A DNA stretch of 64,000 nt from Collybia mongolica (Eukaryota; Basidiomycota; Agaricomycetes; Agaricales; Clitocybaceae): contig JAAXNY010000008.1 of assembly GCA_013420905.1 (NCBI GenBank), positions 1,984,001 through 2,048,000 of the forward strand, read 5' to 3'. Position 1 is the first letter of the stretch; each line of letters begins with the position of its first letter. Shown in pieces: positions 10,591-21,180 of the stretch. The translations under genes and the position numbers were made by a program. Under the pieces are notes generated by a model. That model was given only the letters and a program-made list of their open reading frames with translations, searched no databases and was not told the origin of the DNA.

Positions 10591-13157
10591 CTAGTCGTAG
10601 AGGTATAAAAAGGGCATTAGGGAACCCCATCTACAAATTACTTCTTCGAACAGCCACCTTCCCAAGGTCTTGCCATCCTCAGATTTGAGGGGCGCGCCTT
10701 CCATCCACGAAGACAGTGCACATCTTCCTTGGACAATGTATTTATAACCGTTAGACGATGGGCTCATATACATGGTGTCCGCATGCAATACTTGGAATAT
10801 AGACGGCGTGTGGGTTATGACAGGAGGGATTCTCAACAAAGTTAAGAGCCTTGTCTGACAGATGTGACATGACTTCACATACCATGATACATTGCGTTCC
10901 ATTTCTGGCCACCAAAATCTTTTATCTATTAAGGATTTTGTTGCATAGAAACCCCTATGTCCAACAGAATCGTGAGACGCCTTCATCATATATGTTCGGT
11001 GATTTTTATCAACAACAAGCTGGTGCGCGCTATCGATATTTTTCCTATACATCCTGCCTTCTGGATCCAAAAAGAAATTAGACGCCTGCCTTGCAAACTT
11101 TAGGTAGGCGCGATCTGTCATTCCTTTTGGTCTCTTTTGTGGTCTTTTTAACCATTCTTTTATTAAAGGTAGGTTTTTATCCTGTTCCTGCGCCGTAGGT
11201 GTTCGTTTAGACTCGTCATATACTTCCCTTACATTAGGGTCATATTTAAACTTTTCATCGGGTATGACAGTAGTATTTACAAGTTGCTTTAGATAAGCTT
11301 CTCTTTGGATACCGAACTGTCCTAAACCTAAGTGCTGTTTTACTTCTCCAATAAATGCTGCTTCACCAGCCCAGGCATTGTTTACTTCAACTTCAAAATC
11401 AGAGATTTCCTTCGCAAGTTGGAATAAATATCTGCCGCGCATGTCGATCTCCTCTTTAAAATCTGACAGTTCCAAAGGGTCATCCAACCCTTCCGTTGGG
11501 TTGATAAACTTTAAAGGACCTGAGGGTTCGTCGTAATCATTGTCTGGGTCTGGGTAGACCGGATCCCCTAGCCGCGCGTCTCGTCTTGACAGACCATCTG
11601 GGCCAAAGCCTTTACCAGCTTTATGAACCAGAGTAAAGTGGAACATAAGTATCCTATCAATCCACCTATTTACCGTTGCATTAGGTCCTAGACTTGGGTT
11701 TGATAACATCCCCTTAATGTACTTTGCATCCGTTTCCACTACCAAATTTTGTACTCCAATAAACCAATAATAACATGCCATTAGAACTCTCATCAATCCG
11801 AATAGCTCTCGTTTGGGTTGTGAGAAGCGCGCTTCGCGCTCATTCAGAGTTATCGAGTCAAATCTAGCATAGTGCTTTCTTCCAGGTATATCAGGGTCTT
11901 CCTGATAGATATAGTAGCCTACGGCTTTCCATGATGTATCTACTGACAATACCACTGGCGTATTCCATGGCGCCTAACACCTGGAGCACCAGGTAGCTCT
12001 TCTTCTGTTCCGTCCAGCAGTTCGTAGCACGTTGCTGGACCGCGCACAGGTACATCATCAATGTAGGGTATTGTGACATGTGGTACCTCATCCTGTAGGA
12101 TGTATGTGACATCATCATGAAATATTGGAACTGAATTCGTCCATCCCATAGGAAGTGTTACTAGTCTCAGCGTGCCAAACGGTGTTTGGAACGTGGTTAG
12201 ATCGCGCGAGGTTTCTGCTAAAGGCCTCTCATTGTATCCTACATATAGATCCATCATTCCGCCACAAGCGCGCCCTGCGAAGTGTTCTGCTAGTTCTTCG
12301 GTAGCGGGTGGTAAGCCCGAGTGCGCTATTGTGACTGCATTCAGCGGTTCTAGACTATGTACAATTCTAAGCTTCTTTCCTGGGCCTTTCTTTAATATGG
12401 TAAACCATCTAGACCTATATGATGAATTGGACCTCTCGTAGACCCCTGCATCAATTTTAGTTTTGATGATTTTACAAACATCTTCATAGATCCCTGGTGG
12501 GATTCTAATGTTCCTTTCTGTCCACGGCGTATGTGGGACTACTGGTATCTCAACGGGAGGAAAATATTCCTTCTTAAAGCTACCGCGCTCACTATCATTC
12601 CAAGCAAAACCATCATTATGTTTGCACATAAAGTCGTGGATTATATCCATCTCTTTAGGTTTTAAGAAGCTCTCTTCTTCGTGTACCCTTTGGAATTCCG
12701 CGCGCCTTTCCTCAGTATACCTTCCAGTTGGTTTAAACAGAGGTGGGTTAGGCGTTAGAACTGGTAGGGCTGCTAAAGGGTCACCCTTTAAATCTCTGAT
12801 AATTCTAAATTTATCAGGCAGGTCCGCCAGTGTTGGTTTTGTTTTCAAATGTACTGGTTTATACTTCTTTCCTACTAGCTGATCCATGGGCTCAATATTA
12901 CACTTTTCACTTGTTGCAGTTCCAAGACCGCGCTCATTGGTGCCAATTTGCCACTGCTTTAATTTACTTAAAGCTTTATTGATCATGGGCTGTTCTTGAG
13001 CGTATGTCATAGGTCTAGTGGGTGTACTTGCTGGGTCGCTGCTGTTCTGCTCGTAGTTTATTACTGGTCCATCGCGCTCATCTACGGAAGCCAAGTACGT
13101 GGCTAGTAATTCACGTTCAGGTACTGTACTATTCATGTTCACATCACTTCTAGACAA
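10591..13157 (-). pseudogene. Gypsy-1 pol: RT, RNase H and truncated integrase
   Basis: The RT part (13157-11940) shows IPYIDDVPV, the YIDD catalytic motif, and PFGTLRLVTLPMGWTNS. Close to 11960 the frame changes and the RT C-terminal (thumb/connection) part is missing: RT sequence passes straight into RNase H (VVLSVDTSWKAVGYYIYQ). Integrase follows with its zinc-binding HHCC region (HDSVGHRGFY, CHICQTR) and the first catalytic Asp in LHADTMYM. It ends at 10591 before the second Asp and the Glu. The Ty3/gypsy RT-RNaseH-IN order is clear. The protein cannot be functional as read. Confidence 0.9.
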
Positions 13158-13285
13158 AAAGACATCTCTAAGTTCTTTGTGACCAAAATTCCGCTTATCA
13201 GTAGGGTGTCTATAACCCGTTATAATAAAGTTTCCGTTCTCATCTTCAGCAATTTCTACGGCTAGCTCTCCTTGATCACTTTGGA

Positions 13286-14263
13286 TTAATTCATCGAAGG
13301 CCGAAAATCCTGCTCCGGTTGTCTTTTCAACAGCTTAGGCGGTGATCCCTTTGCATGGGTAGGGATAGTACACCTTCGTCCCGTGTTAGGGTCCGTGATA
13401 GTGACTACTTGTCCCCCATCCCGAGCATTTTTGATCTGACTTTCCGTGAGTGTATCAAACGGTCTCCCGAGCAATACTTTGTATGCGGGTGAATTTATGA
13501 TATGTACTTGGAGGTAGATGGCCATGTCATTAAACAAGAAAGGGACATTGCGCGCTAATCCCGCTGTTTTCTCAACTTGTTTATTAGCACTCTGCATGTG
13601 TATGACAACGTCCAGATCCCATGAAATATCTAAGTCTAAAGCCGTTTGTTTAGCCATTGATACTATTTGGGATCCCCCATCTAATAAAGATTCCTCCGTT
13701 CCTACCCCATTTATTACTGGATATACTGCGCGCAAAGAGGCCGATTCTTTTGCTACATACAACTGTTTGGGCTCTTCCCCAGCTGGTAAAGATTCTAAAT
13801 ACTGTAGGACTGGGTCTCCACATATTATAGATCCCTTAGGTATTCCGCCGCGGTCATACTCTGAGATGAAGAAAGACTGGAATGGGATTGACTCTACTGG
13901 TAGCGCGTCATGCCGTAAGTAGTTATCATCAAGTTCCCAGTCCCCTCCAAAGGGTAAGACGTCTTCCTCATCTATTCCGTTTATTTGCAAGTTAGCGTCC
14001 CTTTGGGTGAGGGACTTACGTCTGGCAGTTACAATATTCTTTATCCCATCTCTAATGGTTTTTGACGAGCCCATTAACTCTCCCGTGGTCAATGTGATAG
14101 GGTTGTCTAACACTTTAGCAATTATATCGCCACCTTTTAATTTTACTTCTATCGGGGACTTAGTTTCATAAGTCGGACCGCGCTTAGTGTTAAAATTAGG
14201 TAGCGGATCAACTGGTTCAGGGTTGCGTTCTGTTCTCCGGGGTATGTAGGGTACCACGGGCAC
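13286..14263 (-). pseudogene. Gypsy-1 aspartic protease region
   Basis: This 325-codon frame has a retropepsin-like core: LLDGGSQIVSM in place of the usual D-S/T-G, and YKVLLGRPFDTL as the second conserved block. It ends in a stop, while the next frame (FSAFDELIQSDQGEL) leads toward RT, so a frameshift separates protease from RT at about 13310. That shift may be programmed or a mutation; I cannot tell. The DGG instead of DTG/DSG also leaves catalytic competence open. Confidence 0.75.
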
Positions 14264-14284
14264 ATCGATGTAGGGTAATTCTTT

Positions 14285-14491
14285 TCATACTGGAGACTTT
14301 ACTGATGGTTCAACAAATTTTACTTTCTTTTTCCTAGGGGACGGCGCTACCAACTCCTCTTCACTACTATCCCGACTACTCTCCGAATCGTTACTTTCTT
14401 GACGACTATTTCTGTTTTTACTTCGGTCCTCTGGCTGTCTCTTGGAACGCGACCTAGTCATAGGTCTAGCATGTTCCTTAGCCTCCTTCAT
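14285..14491 (-). CDS. Small basic/acidic ORF between gag and protease of Gypsy-1
   Basis: This 68-codon frame has a basic, arginine/serine-rich start (MTRSRSKRQ) and an acidic middle (DSSEEELVAP), followed by PRKKKVKF. It lies between gag and protease with almost no spacing and is probably a linker part of the polyprotein, not an independent gene. No domain is recognisable. Confidence 0.45.
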   Translation of the reverse strand: MKEAKEHARPMTRSRSKRQPEDRSKNRNSRQESNDSESSRDSSEEELVAPSPRKKKVKFVEPSVKSPV

Positions 14492-16467
14492 CGGACCTAA
14501 TTGAAACCCGACTCTTTAACCTTGTTTTGGTTATTGAGTTCTGCTACCTGCCCTAATAAAGTACTCATTTGTGCTTGTAAGGCTACTATGTCAGGATTCG
14601 GCGCGCTCTTTGCCGTAGGATTATAGTTATTATTTATATATTCCTGTTTCTGCATCTGAGGCGGTACTGGCAACGCAGTTTGCACGCTCTGTTGTCCTAA
14701 CATTTGTTGTGCTTGAAATTGTGCCATTTGTGCCATTATGGCTTTCAAGGTTCCAATGTCGTTACTATTGTCTCCTGCATTATGTGACTGCATAACGGAC
14801 AATACTCCTGGAGCGGGTCCTTCCATGACATCTCCGTAATAAAGGGCCGCTACCTTCTTTGAATGGAAGTGTTCCACTTTATCTTTCAATGATACCGTTT
14901 CTGGTTCTCTTGGGATATATGATCCATCTGGTAAGCATACTCCTCCATTTGTGTTGGTTTTTATTTTCCCTTCCTCAAAATGTTTCTGTTTCTCGGGACA
15001 GGCCATTATGAAGTGTCCGGGTGTAAAACAGTAGTGACATTTATACACATTCGGTCTTTGCGGTTGTCCTTCTTTAGGCTTTCCGTACTGATTCTGATAC
15101 TGATGCTGCTGGGGTGCGCTATTCGTGGCATGGTTCTGAACAGTTGCTTGTTGAAGCGCTTTCATTACATCCTTGAATCCACTCCTCGTATTCTTCTCAT
15201 TTACTTGGAGACAGTCTAACAAATTAACTATTTGTTGTTTTATTTCATCCATCTCTACTTTGATTTTGGGCGCTGCTGTTGCTGTTATGGACGTTATAAA
15301 CGATCTATTTGTGTCTGGAATATTCATGTTGGCTACACCTTCAGAAATGCTGATTGCAGTTGCTATAACTTCCTCCAGATCATACTGATCCCCTTTTTGT
15401 CGTGTGAGCGCGGCGGCTTTGGCAATAGTATTAGGATCTGCTCGGTTGTTTGTAGCAACGGCCTGTCCTGCCTGTGTAGCATTAGACTGATTATTCCCTA
15501 GCAGGGTTAGCCTTCCTTGTACTTGGGATCTGAAGACTTCATCTAGACATCCCAAGAACTTGGTAACTAATTCTCGGTTAGAGATAATTGGTGGCCTAAC
15601 TCCCAAGAGTTTAATAGATTCTGCTTTGAATTCACACTTCAGCTTTTTCAGCGCGGCCTCATCGGTTACTCCAATACGTGGGTTGGCGCAACACACTGCT
15701 TCTAACTTGGCTACTGATCCTTCTACTTGATCGAGTGCTTCCGGATAACTAGAGATCAACTCTGTCTTGAAATCCATCCAAGTGCCTGTCTTATAGTGGT
15801 CCAATGCCCTCCACTCATTCTCTGATTGTAGGTCTGCGTATTTTCCTAACATTAACTTCTTTTCTTCATCATTTGTAATGTTACACTCCTTCCATAGGAC
15901 CTCCATTCGCTCCAGAAACCGGATTAAACCCGTGGCCTCTTTTCCTTTGAATACTGGTGCATCACGGACGCCTGGTTGGGGCATATATTTACGAGGGGGT
16001 TCAGTCATGATTACTGAACGGTTCTGAGTAGCTAACGAGTTCGGGTTTGCTACTGGGTTTACTACAGACAATCTTCCGCGTGCTACTGGTCTACTAGTAG
16101 TCGATATGTTTCCTAAGGGCTCTGGAGTTCTAAATACTTGCCTTGGTCCTGAAGATCCAAAGGCTGGTTGTGAAGATCCTCGTGTGCGCACTCGCCTAGG
16201 AGGTGGTAACGACTCTGTTACTCCAGCGTTTCTGTACTTTACACTCCCCCACATGTCCTTGCGGACTCCGCACGGACTCCGTACGGACTCCGCAAGGACA
16301 GCACAAAGTCCACACGGACTCTGCACGGACTCCGCGCGGACTCACTTACTTTCTTTTATTATGAAGCACTTACTTACTCTTTTACTTACTAACAATCTAT
16401 ATAATTAATAGAATATAACATATATTATTACTAAGTATAATACATATATGATAAAATAATTTAATAT

Positions 16468-16496
16468 AGGCGGGGGCGGGGGCCCCCGCCCCCCCG
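16468..16496. repeat. G/C-only palindrome in H8-1
   Basis: Two G-runs separated by single C mirror into C-runs (GGCGGGGGCGGGGG followed by its complement). It is self-complementary and G-quadruplex-capable. The same block occurs in H8-5 near 44812-44840 and, reduced, in H8-2 near 25562 and H8-4 near 51483. Confidence 0.8.
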
Positions 16497-16578
16497 TCGT
16501 CCTCATCGGCCCTCGCGACGTCGTCAGCGGCCTGGGTTTCAGCGGCGGCGGCACTGGCCGCTTGTCTTGTCGTTGTCC

Positions 16579-17113
16579 CCGTTGTCCTTAGTCGTCGTTG
16601 TCGTTGTCGTCCTCGTTGTCCTTAGTCGTCGTCATCCTCGTGGTGGTGGTGGTCGTCTTTGTTGTAGTTGTCGTCGTTGTCGTCGCGCCGTTGTTAGTGC
16701 CGCTGCTGTTGCCGTCATTGCTGCAGGCCTCGTCAGCACTGTTGCTGCTGTTGCTGTTGCTGTCTTCGTCGTTGTCGTTGTCATTGTCGTTGTCGCCTTC
16801 CTCACTATTGCTGTTGGCGGCCGTATCGTTTGTCTTGAGTTCCTGAAGTGGGGGGGAGGGGACGCGCTGCGTGGTGAGCGTGTGGGTGAACGGCGGTGTA
16901 TGACTCACCTGGTTCTGCCCCTCGGGGCGCCCTTTCCTCGTCGTCCCCTCGTTCCGCGTCCGTTTCTATCCTTCTCCCCACATCGTCTTGTGCGTCGTCA
17001 TGTTGATGTCGGTTGGCGTTCGATGCGTTGGCGTTGGCGGCGTGGGTGCGTTGGCGTTGGTGTCGGCGTTGGCGGTTTTGGCGGGCGTCGTTGATGTGGT
17101 TGAAAAGAACCAA
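16579..17113 (-). CDS. H8 cargo gene, copy in H8-1 (two exons, low complexity)
   Basis: Exon 1 (about 17113-16909) encodes FNHINDARQNRQRRHQRQR and ends in ERAPRGAEPG. A 66-nt GT-AG intron (16908-16843) follows. Exon 2 encodes Asn/Asp/Ser/Thr-rich repeats ending in DDNDNDD. The same splice borders and PRGAE block are found in H8-5, H8-2 and CAC-2, which supports a real expressed unit. Function is unknown, and the second exon may be only repeat expansion. Confidence 0.45.
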
Positions 17114-17217
17114 CGAAGACGTGGCAACAGTAATGTGACCATTGCACGTGCCTTGTAATCATGTGACCTAAGTCTGTTGACTTGAGGCCAGTGATTCTGT
17201 AGCTAGAAATGCCCGCC

Positions 17218-17299
17218 TTGCCCAACGGTTATGAACGCCAAACATATCACGTAATGTTCGTGCCTGTACGCGTTCGAACCTAGTCGGATGCAAGTTTTT
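17218..17299 (+). ncRNA. tRNA-like Pol III promoter unit in H8-1
   Basis: An A-box match TTGCCCAACGG (17218-17228) is followed about 42 nt later by a B-box-like GCGTTCGAACC (17270-17280) and a TTTTT terminator (17295-17299). Between the boxes AACAT and ATGTT could pair as an anticodon-like arm. The acceptor and T stems pair poorly, so it is not a tRNA gene; a SINE-like or regulatory origin is inferred. Confidence 0.45.
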
Positions 17300-17798
17300 C
17301 ACCACCGTTATGTTATGTTATTAATAACAAATAGTATATATAATTTGTGTAAATAAAATTTATATTACTAAGTCGATTAGTAATCGACTGGCCGCGCGGA
17401 CTCTGCGAGCTGTCCGTCCGTGCTGGTCCGCGTGTCCGCGTAAAATTACGCGGATTGATGCGGACTCGGCGCGGACACGGATTCTTGTCTGGCTGACGGT
17501 CCTGCCAAATGAGTCCGTGCGGAGTCCGTGTGTCCGCACGGAGTCCGCACGGGTTATGTGGCTTAGTGTAAAGACCTCCAGCGTTTTGCGAATTTTTAGT
17601 CTGCCGCGTTTTTGTAGCTACTTGTCTTGCAAGTGGCTGATTAGTTAGTCTGTTTGACAAGCTGGCTTGTGGGCATGGCTCTTGAGACAGATTGACTAAA
17701 CTTTCTCCGCTCTACTTCAATTTGTAGACGACGTTACTCGTCTTGGTATAATATTTTTCAAAGAAAGATGCTCTCTTTAGACTATTCAAAACTCTGAA

Positions 17799-17816
17799 CC
17801 CTCGCGGTGGGCTCCA
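17799..17816 (-). promoter_or_regulatory. Primer-binding site of Gypsy-1
   Basis: Two nucleotides inside the 5' LTR, the minus strand reads TGGAGCCCACCGCGAGGG, complementary to a tRNA 3' end finishing GGGCTCCA. That ending resembles fungal tRNA-Lys, but I cannot confirm the tRNA. Confidence 0.65.
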
Positions 17817-17818
17817 AA

Positions 17819-19034
17819 TGAAAGGGGGCTCCTGGGCTATAAGTGTGCTGATGCTATGAAATGTAATCCCTTACACACACACACCAAACCTAACAATCAA
17901 CACACGAACAGTAGGAATCGCCTGTTTTGAGTTCGGGTTCAAGTGCTTAGAAGCACTAAGCTTTGAATAGTACTAGCCAAAGCCCTTCCCAATGATCTCT
18001 CAATGGGTTTGATTTAGACAAAAGCTTCAACACAGGTTTAACAACCTGCTAGGTATATTTATAATATCTCTCGATCCAATAGACTGAGTACCAAGTGTAC
18101 GTTCAATTATTAATGATCCCAAGTGGATCTATAAGTCCAAGCGACTTATCAAACAATACAGTGCCAAGTGCACTAGGGCCAAGTGCCTAGTAATTCCAAC
18201 GGACAATACGGTACTAAGTTCCAAGTGAACTAAGTTTCTTTAATTCTGTGGTTCTTCAATCAATTCCAATCAAGACACGTTGAAGCAATCTGATCCTTAA
18301 TTCGGGCACGCAATAGTGTTTTAACAAATGTGATTTGTATACTCTATAGTAGTGCGAAGTGGGGGCAAGATTCCTTGCCTTAGCGCTACTCATCTACAGT
18401 CTATTTATAGTGTACAAACTAAATATCATACGGAATTGTAAATTTTACACGGAACCGCGCTCCCGCGCGCCAAGGATCTGTATTCAATGCTGATGCGTCC
18501 TCTACAACTTGGCATGCGCACCATGCGTGCCAATTATGCCGTTTACTGGTTACTTATCAAATATTGAAAGAGCTGGCTAAACTCTTATCAAGTCACGACC
18601 GCGCGCTTTGTTATTTAAAACAGTGCAGCACTGTCATTTACTCCTCCTGATTGTCCCGGTTGCTATTCACGGGGTCCCGTCGCTTCCGGTAGTTAACACC
18701 AAGTACCCCTGACTAGGATCGGGTTGTGCAAGTCCCGAATTTACAATTACTTCTCCTATTAATGATGATCCCCGGACTAATGATATCATACTACAACGGT
18801 TACTTATGAACTAAGACACCGAGGTTGTAACCGGGCATGGTGAATAGGACTAATAATAGACCGTACTCATAGTCCTCTGTACTGATAGTGTATTATCCAT
18901 TAGACTAGTTCACTCTGATTAGCTGTCTTGGAGCTCGACTCTAATCCTTTATTACCGTTTACTTGGTTATTAGAAATGATACTAATAGCCTTACTTGTCG
19001 ACTTTATAAGTGCAAACAATTTCGGGCCCTATCA
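17819..19034 (-). repeat. 5' LTR of Gypsy-1
   Basis: This is the direct copy of 6413-7630 with the same termini. Differences by eye are scattered single bases, mostly transitions at CpG positions. Confidence 0.95.
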
Positions 19035-20251
19035 TCGCTTCTCTGGGGACTTTACACTGAGCCACATGAGCCACACAGACCACACAGACAAATGCAGATG
19101 TCTGCAGTCTGAGCTCAGACCCTGTTTCACAGGGAGCCCTGCTTAATTGGCAGTCTGCATCTGAGCCAAGTCAAAGCTAAGTCTATAAATTCACACTGTT
19201 CTTGGATGCTCAGACCCAGCTTGGAACAACTCCTCATGAAGTCCATGCAGACTGTCCAGATTGCTTACTTAAATATAGTTACCATTGCTTATTTAATGCA
19301 CAAAAATACAATATTTTGGAGAATCAAATACAAGGCCTCAAGGTTACATGACATGTGCATAAAGCATGGAGATCAACCATTTGGCAATATGAGCTTGTCA
19401 GTCCAAGGTGCTTGTTTTTATAATGACCCCTGCTGCCTACTCTTGGCCATTACTGGCAATGGCTGAATATTGTTAATAGGTACTACATCACCTGTCAGCC
19501 TTTTGTCAACCTCCACCACTACATCTCTAGCTGCCCCTCCCATCACCTCCCTGCCATATGATTGTGCACAATACTGCCAAATACAATGCCAGGTCCCACT
19601 GCCATGGATACCACCACCCTCTCTCATACCCACCCCTCTCAGTGAAAATAACAACTGCCAAATTACAAGAGCTGCAATAAGAACCACAGAGGCACCTGCC
19701 ACATTACCAGTGACTGCCTGCCCACATCTGCTAGTGAGCAGCTAGCATGGTGGACATGGGTGGTGCAGTGGTGTATTCCATATGGCAGAACCATCACCTG
19801 GTGGCTGGGTGTGCACCCCTGGATGTGCTGTCTAGACCAAGTAGTGCCAATCACCTCTGTGCCCAAACCAGATGTGTGTAAGGTGAGTGCATATGTGCCC
19901 CACATCTAGTTGCTCAGATATACCTTGTTCTATTGTATATGCACCTATATGCTGCTGCATACCTTGAGACTACCTTGGTGTAATTCTATCTACCTTGTGA
20001 TATGTTTTTATTCCTTTTACAAAAATTAGTTTACTTTTTACTAATACTTTACCCCTGTACTATTTGCACAGCTCTAGTAGGCTGATATAGACTTCTGGTA
20101 CAGCCACAGTATTTATCCAATGTACCTATTTATAGATTGGACTACCCAATTGTAAAACTTAAACTAATTGTTTAAATTTTAAGACAATTAATAAACAAAG
20201 AATATACCAAATAGTTAAATCACTAAGGAAGTGATATTGATCCAAATACCT
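19035..20251. other. Decayed TE sequence with an H8 terminal relic
   Basis: At 19055 GGGACTTTACACTGAGCCACATGA-like sequence matches the H8 left end, followed by CAGACCACACAGAC-type decayed subterminal repeats to about 19190. No matching right end was found. The part at 19400-19905 is C-rich with some open frames but no recognisable protein. CpG is nearly absent throughout, so it is old TE material. I see no supported gene. Confidence 0.6.
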
Positions 20252-21153
20252 ACTTGGGTGGAGTGGGCCAACACACTGGGTGGCAGGTACTCATTCTTTA
20301 TTTCTTTTCTTAGGAGAAATAAGTCCATTCCACATTCAGGAAGTTGTAAATGACTAGCAACAATGTAGATGATAGTTTATAGAGGTCATGTGACCATGGG
20401 AAAATGTTACCAAGTAAACAAGCAATGCCTGTGCACAAAATCCAATGCCATAGCTTGCCTGGCTATGTAGAAAACACAAAAACCATCAGGACTAACTTTT
20501 TCCTAGGATCATGGACACTAAATAAGCATTCAGATTGTTGTCATGTATTTGGTATACTTATGTGGTGGAATAGATCATGTGACATGTGACAATAAATAGA
20601 GAAATCAATCCTCTTTGTATTTCAGGTAAATATAGTAGTAGTTGTTGATTATTCCAATGTTTAGCATAATTTCCCACAAGGGTTATGTTTGGTCAGGGTC
20701 ATTGTTGTTATAAGATGTTTGTTCACCCCTGGCATAACACACAGACCTTCAAAACTAGCTAATCTGGACATTTCTGATATTTCGCTCAAAATGGACCGTG
20801 GGAAAATTATGCTCAACCAGGAAATTGTAGAGCCATGTTTGTACATTCCAAATATATAAAAACAAAGTTAATAGCTTTACTGGTTATGGAGAAAATCACA
20901 AAATAAATTTTGAAATGCAACACTTTGAAATATTAGATATGCATAATTTTGATGGCATTACCAAAAGCATTATGTAAGCATCCCAAATACATGCAAATTA
21001 TGTCACAATACTTTGTATTTGTGGAGAAATGCTGTAAAAAGCCATAAGAGAAGGAAAATCCCATTATGGAAATATTTTCCTGCAGTGTTGAAATATGAAT
21101 CAATGAATGAATGAATCACCTTTCTGCCCGAAAACTGGGTTGATAAAGAACTC
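20252..21153 (+). repeat. R0.9 repeat, stand-alone copy
   Basis: This 0.9-kb sequence begins ACTTGGGTGGAGTGGGCC and ends GGGTTGATAAAGAACTC. It recurs almost unchanged inside CAC-1, CAC-3 and CAC-4 but is absent from CAC-2. It has no terminal inverted repeat, obvious target duplication or coding capacity that I can defend. It could be a non-autonomous element or a fragment exchanged by recombination. Confidence 0.75.
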
Positions 21154-21180
21154 ATCTCTAGTAAACTAAAGAACTTGTAA

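Larger units (their letters stand above)
16232..17578 (-). mobile_element. H8-1: 1.35-kb DNA element with 8-bp TSD, in Gypsy-1 gag
   Basis: The target duplication CAGCGTTT occurs at 16224-16231 and 17579-17586. Termini are CTGTACTTTACACT (left) and AGTGTAAAGACCTC (right), so the inverted repeats share the core CTTTACACT. Subterminal arrays of GGACTCCG-type repeats lie inside both ends. The interior holds a GC-rich palindrome, a low-complexity cargo gene and a tRNA-like promoter. No transposase is encoded. An 8-bp duplication suggests the hAT superfamily, but the ends are not the typical CAG/TAGGG, so this is tentative (KDZ elements also make 8-bp duplications). CpGs are preserved, so insertion is young. 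Confidence 0.88.
14497..17660 (-). pseudogene. Gypsy-1 gag, split by H8-1
   Basis: The structural protein is read from about 17660-17579, then, after removing H8-1 and one copy of its 8-bp duplication, from 16223 to 14497. Reading across the pre-insertion site gives KNSQNAGVTESLPPPRR, so the split is clean. It contains a capsid-like block (GVRDAPVFKGKEATGL, RFLERMEVLWKEC) and a CCHC knuckle CHYCFTPGHFIMAC. No in-frame ATG was found at the 5' end; the first is MTEPPRKYMPQPG at about 16008. The apparent N-terminus reading MQSPCGLCAVLAES comes from H8-1 and is not gag. Confidence 0.85.
6413..19034 (-). mobile_element. Gypsy-1: LTR retrotransposon with antisense accessory gene
   Basis: Two direct 1.2-kb LTRs (6413-7630 and 17819-19034) bound a 10.2-kb interior. 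On the minus strand the order is PBS, gag, protease, RT, RNase H, integrase start, then a purine tract. H8-1 is inserted in gag. Between the end of pol and the 3' LTR lies a plus-strand (antisense) gene at 8079-10016. Flanks of the whole element (GCTGG left, TCGCT right) are not a duplication, so one side has probably been rearranged. Two solo LTRs of the family elsewhere in the window show 4-bp duplications (CCGT, ATGC). RT lacks its C-terminal part and integrase stops early, so this copy could move only with proteins supplied by another. Confidence 0.93.

Noticed and set aside
16232..16326. Apparent N-terminus of Gypsy-1 gag reading MQSPCGLCAVLAES
   Set aside because: These codons belong to the subterminal repeats of H8-1; excising H8-1 gives a different, colinear gag start.
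17218..17299. A true tRNA gene
   Set aside because: A- and B-box matches are good, but acceptor and T stems do not pair properly.
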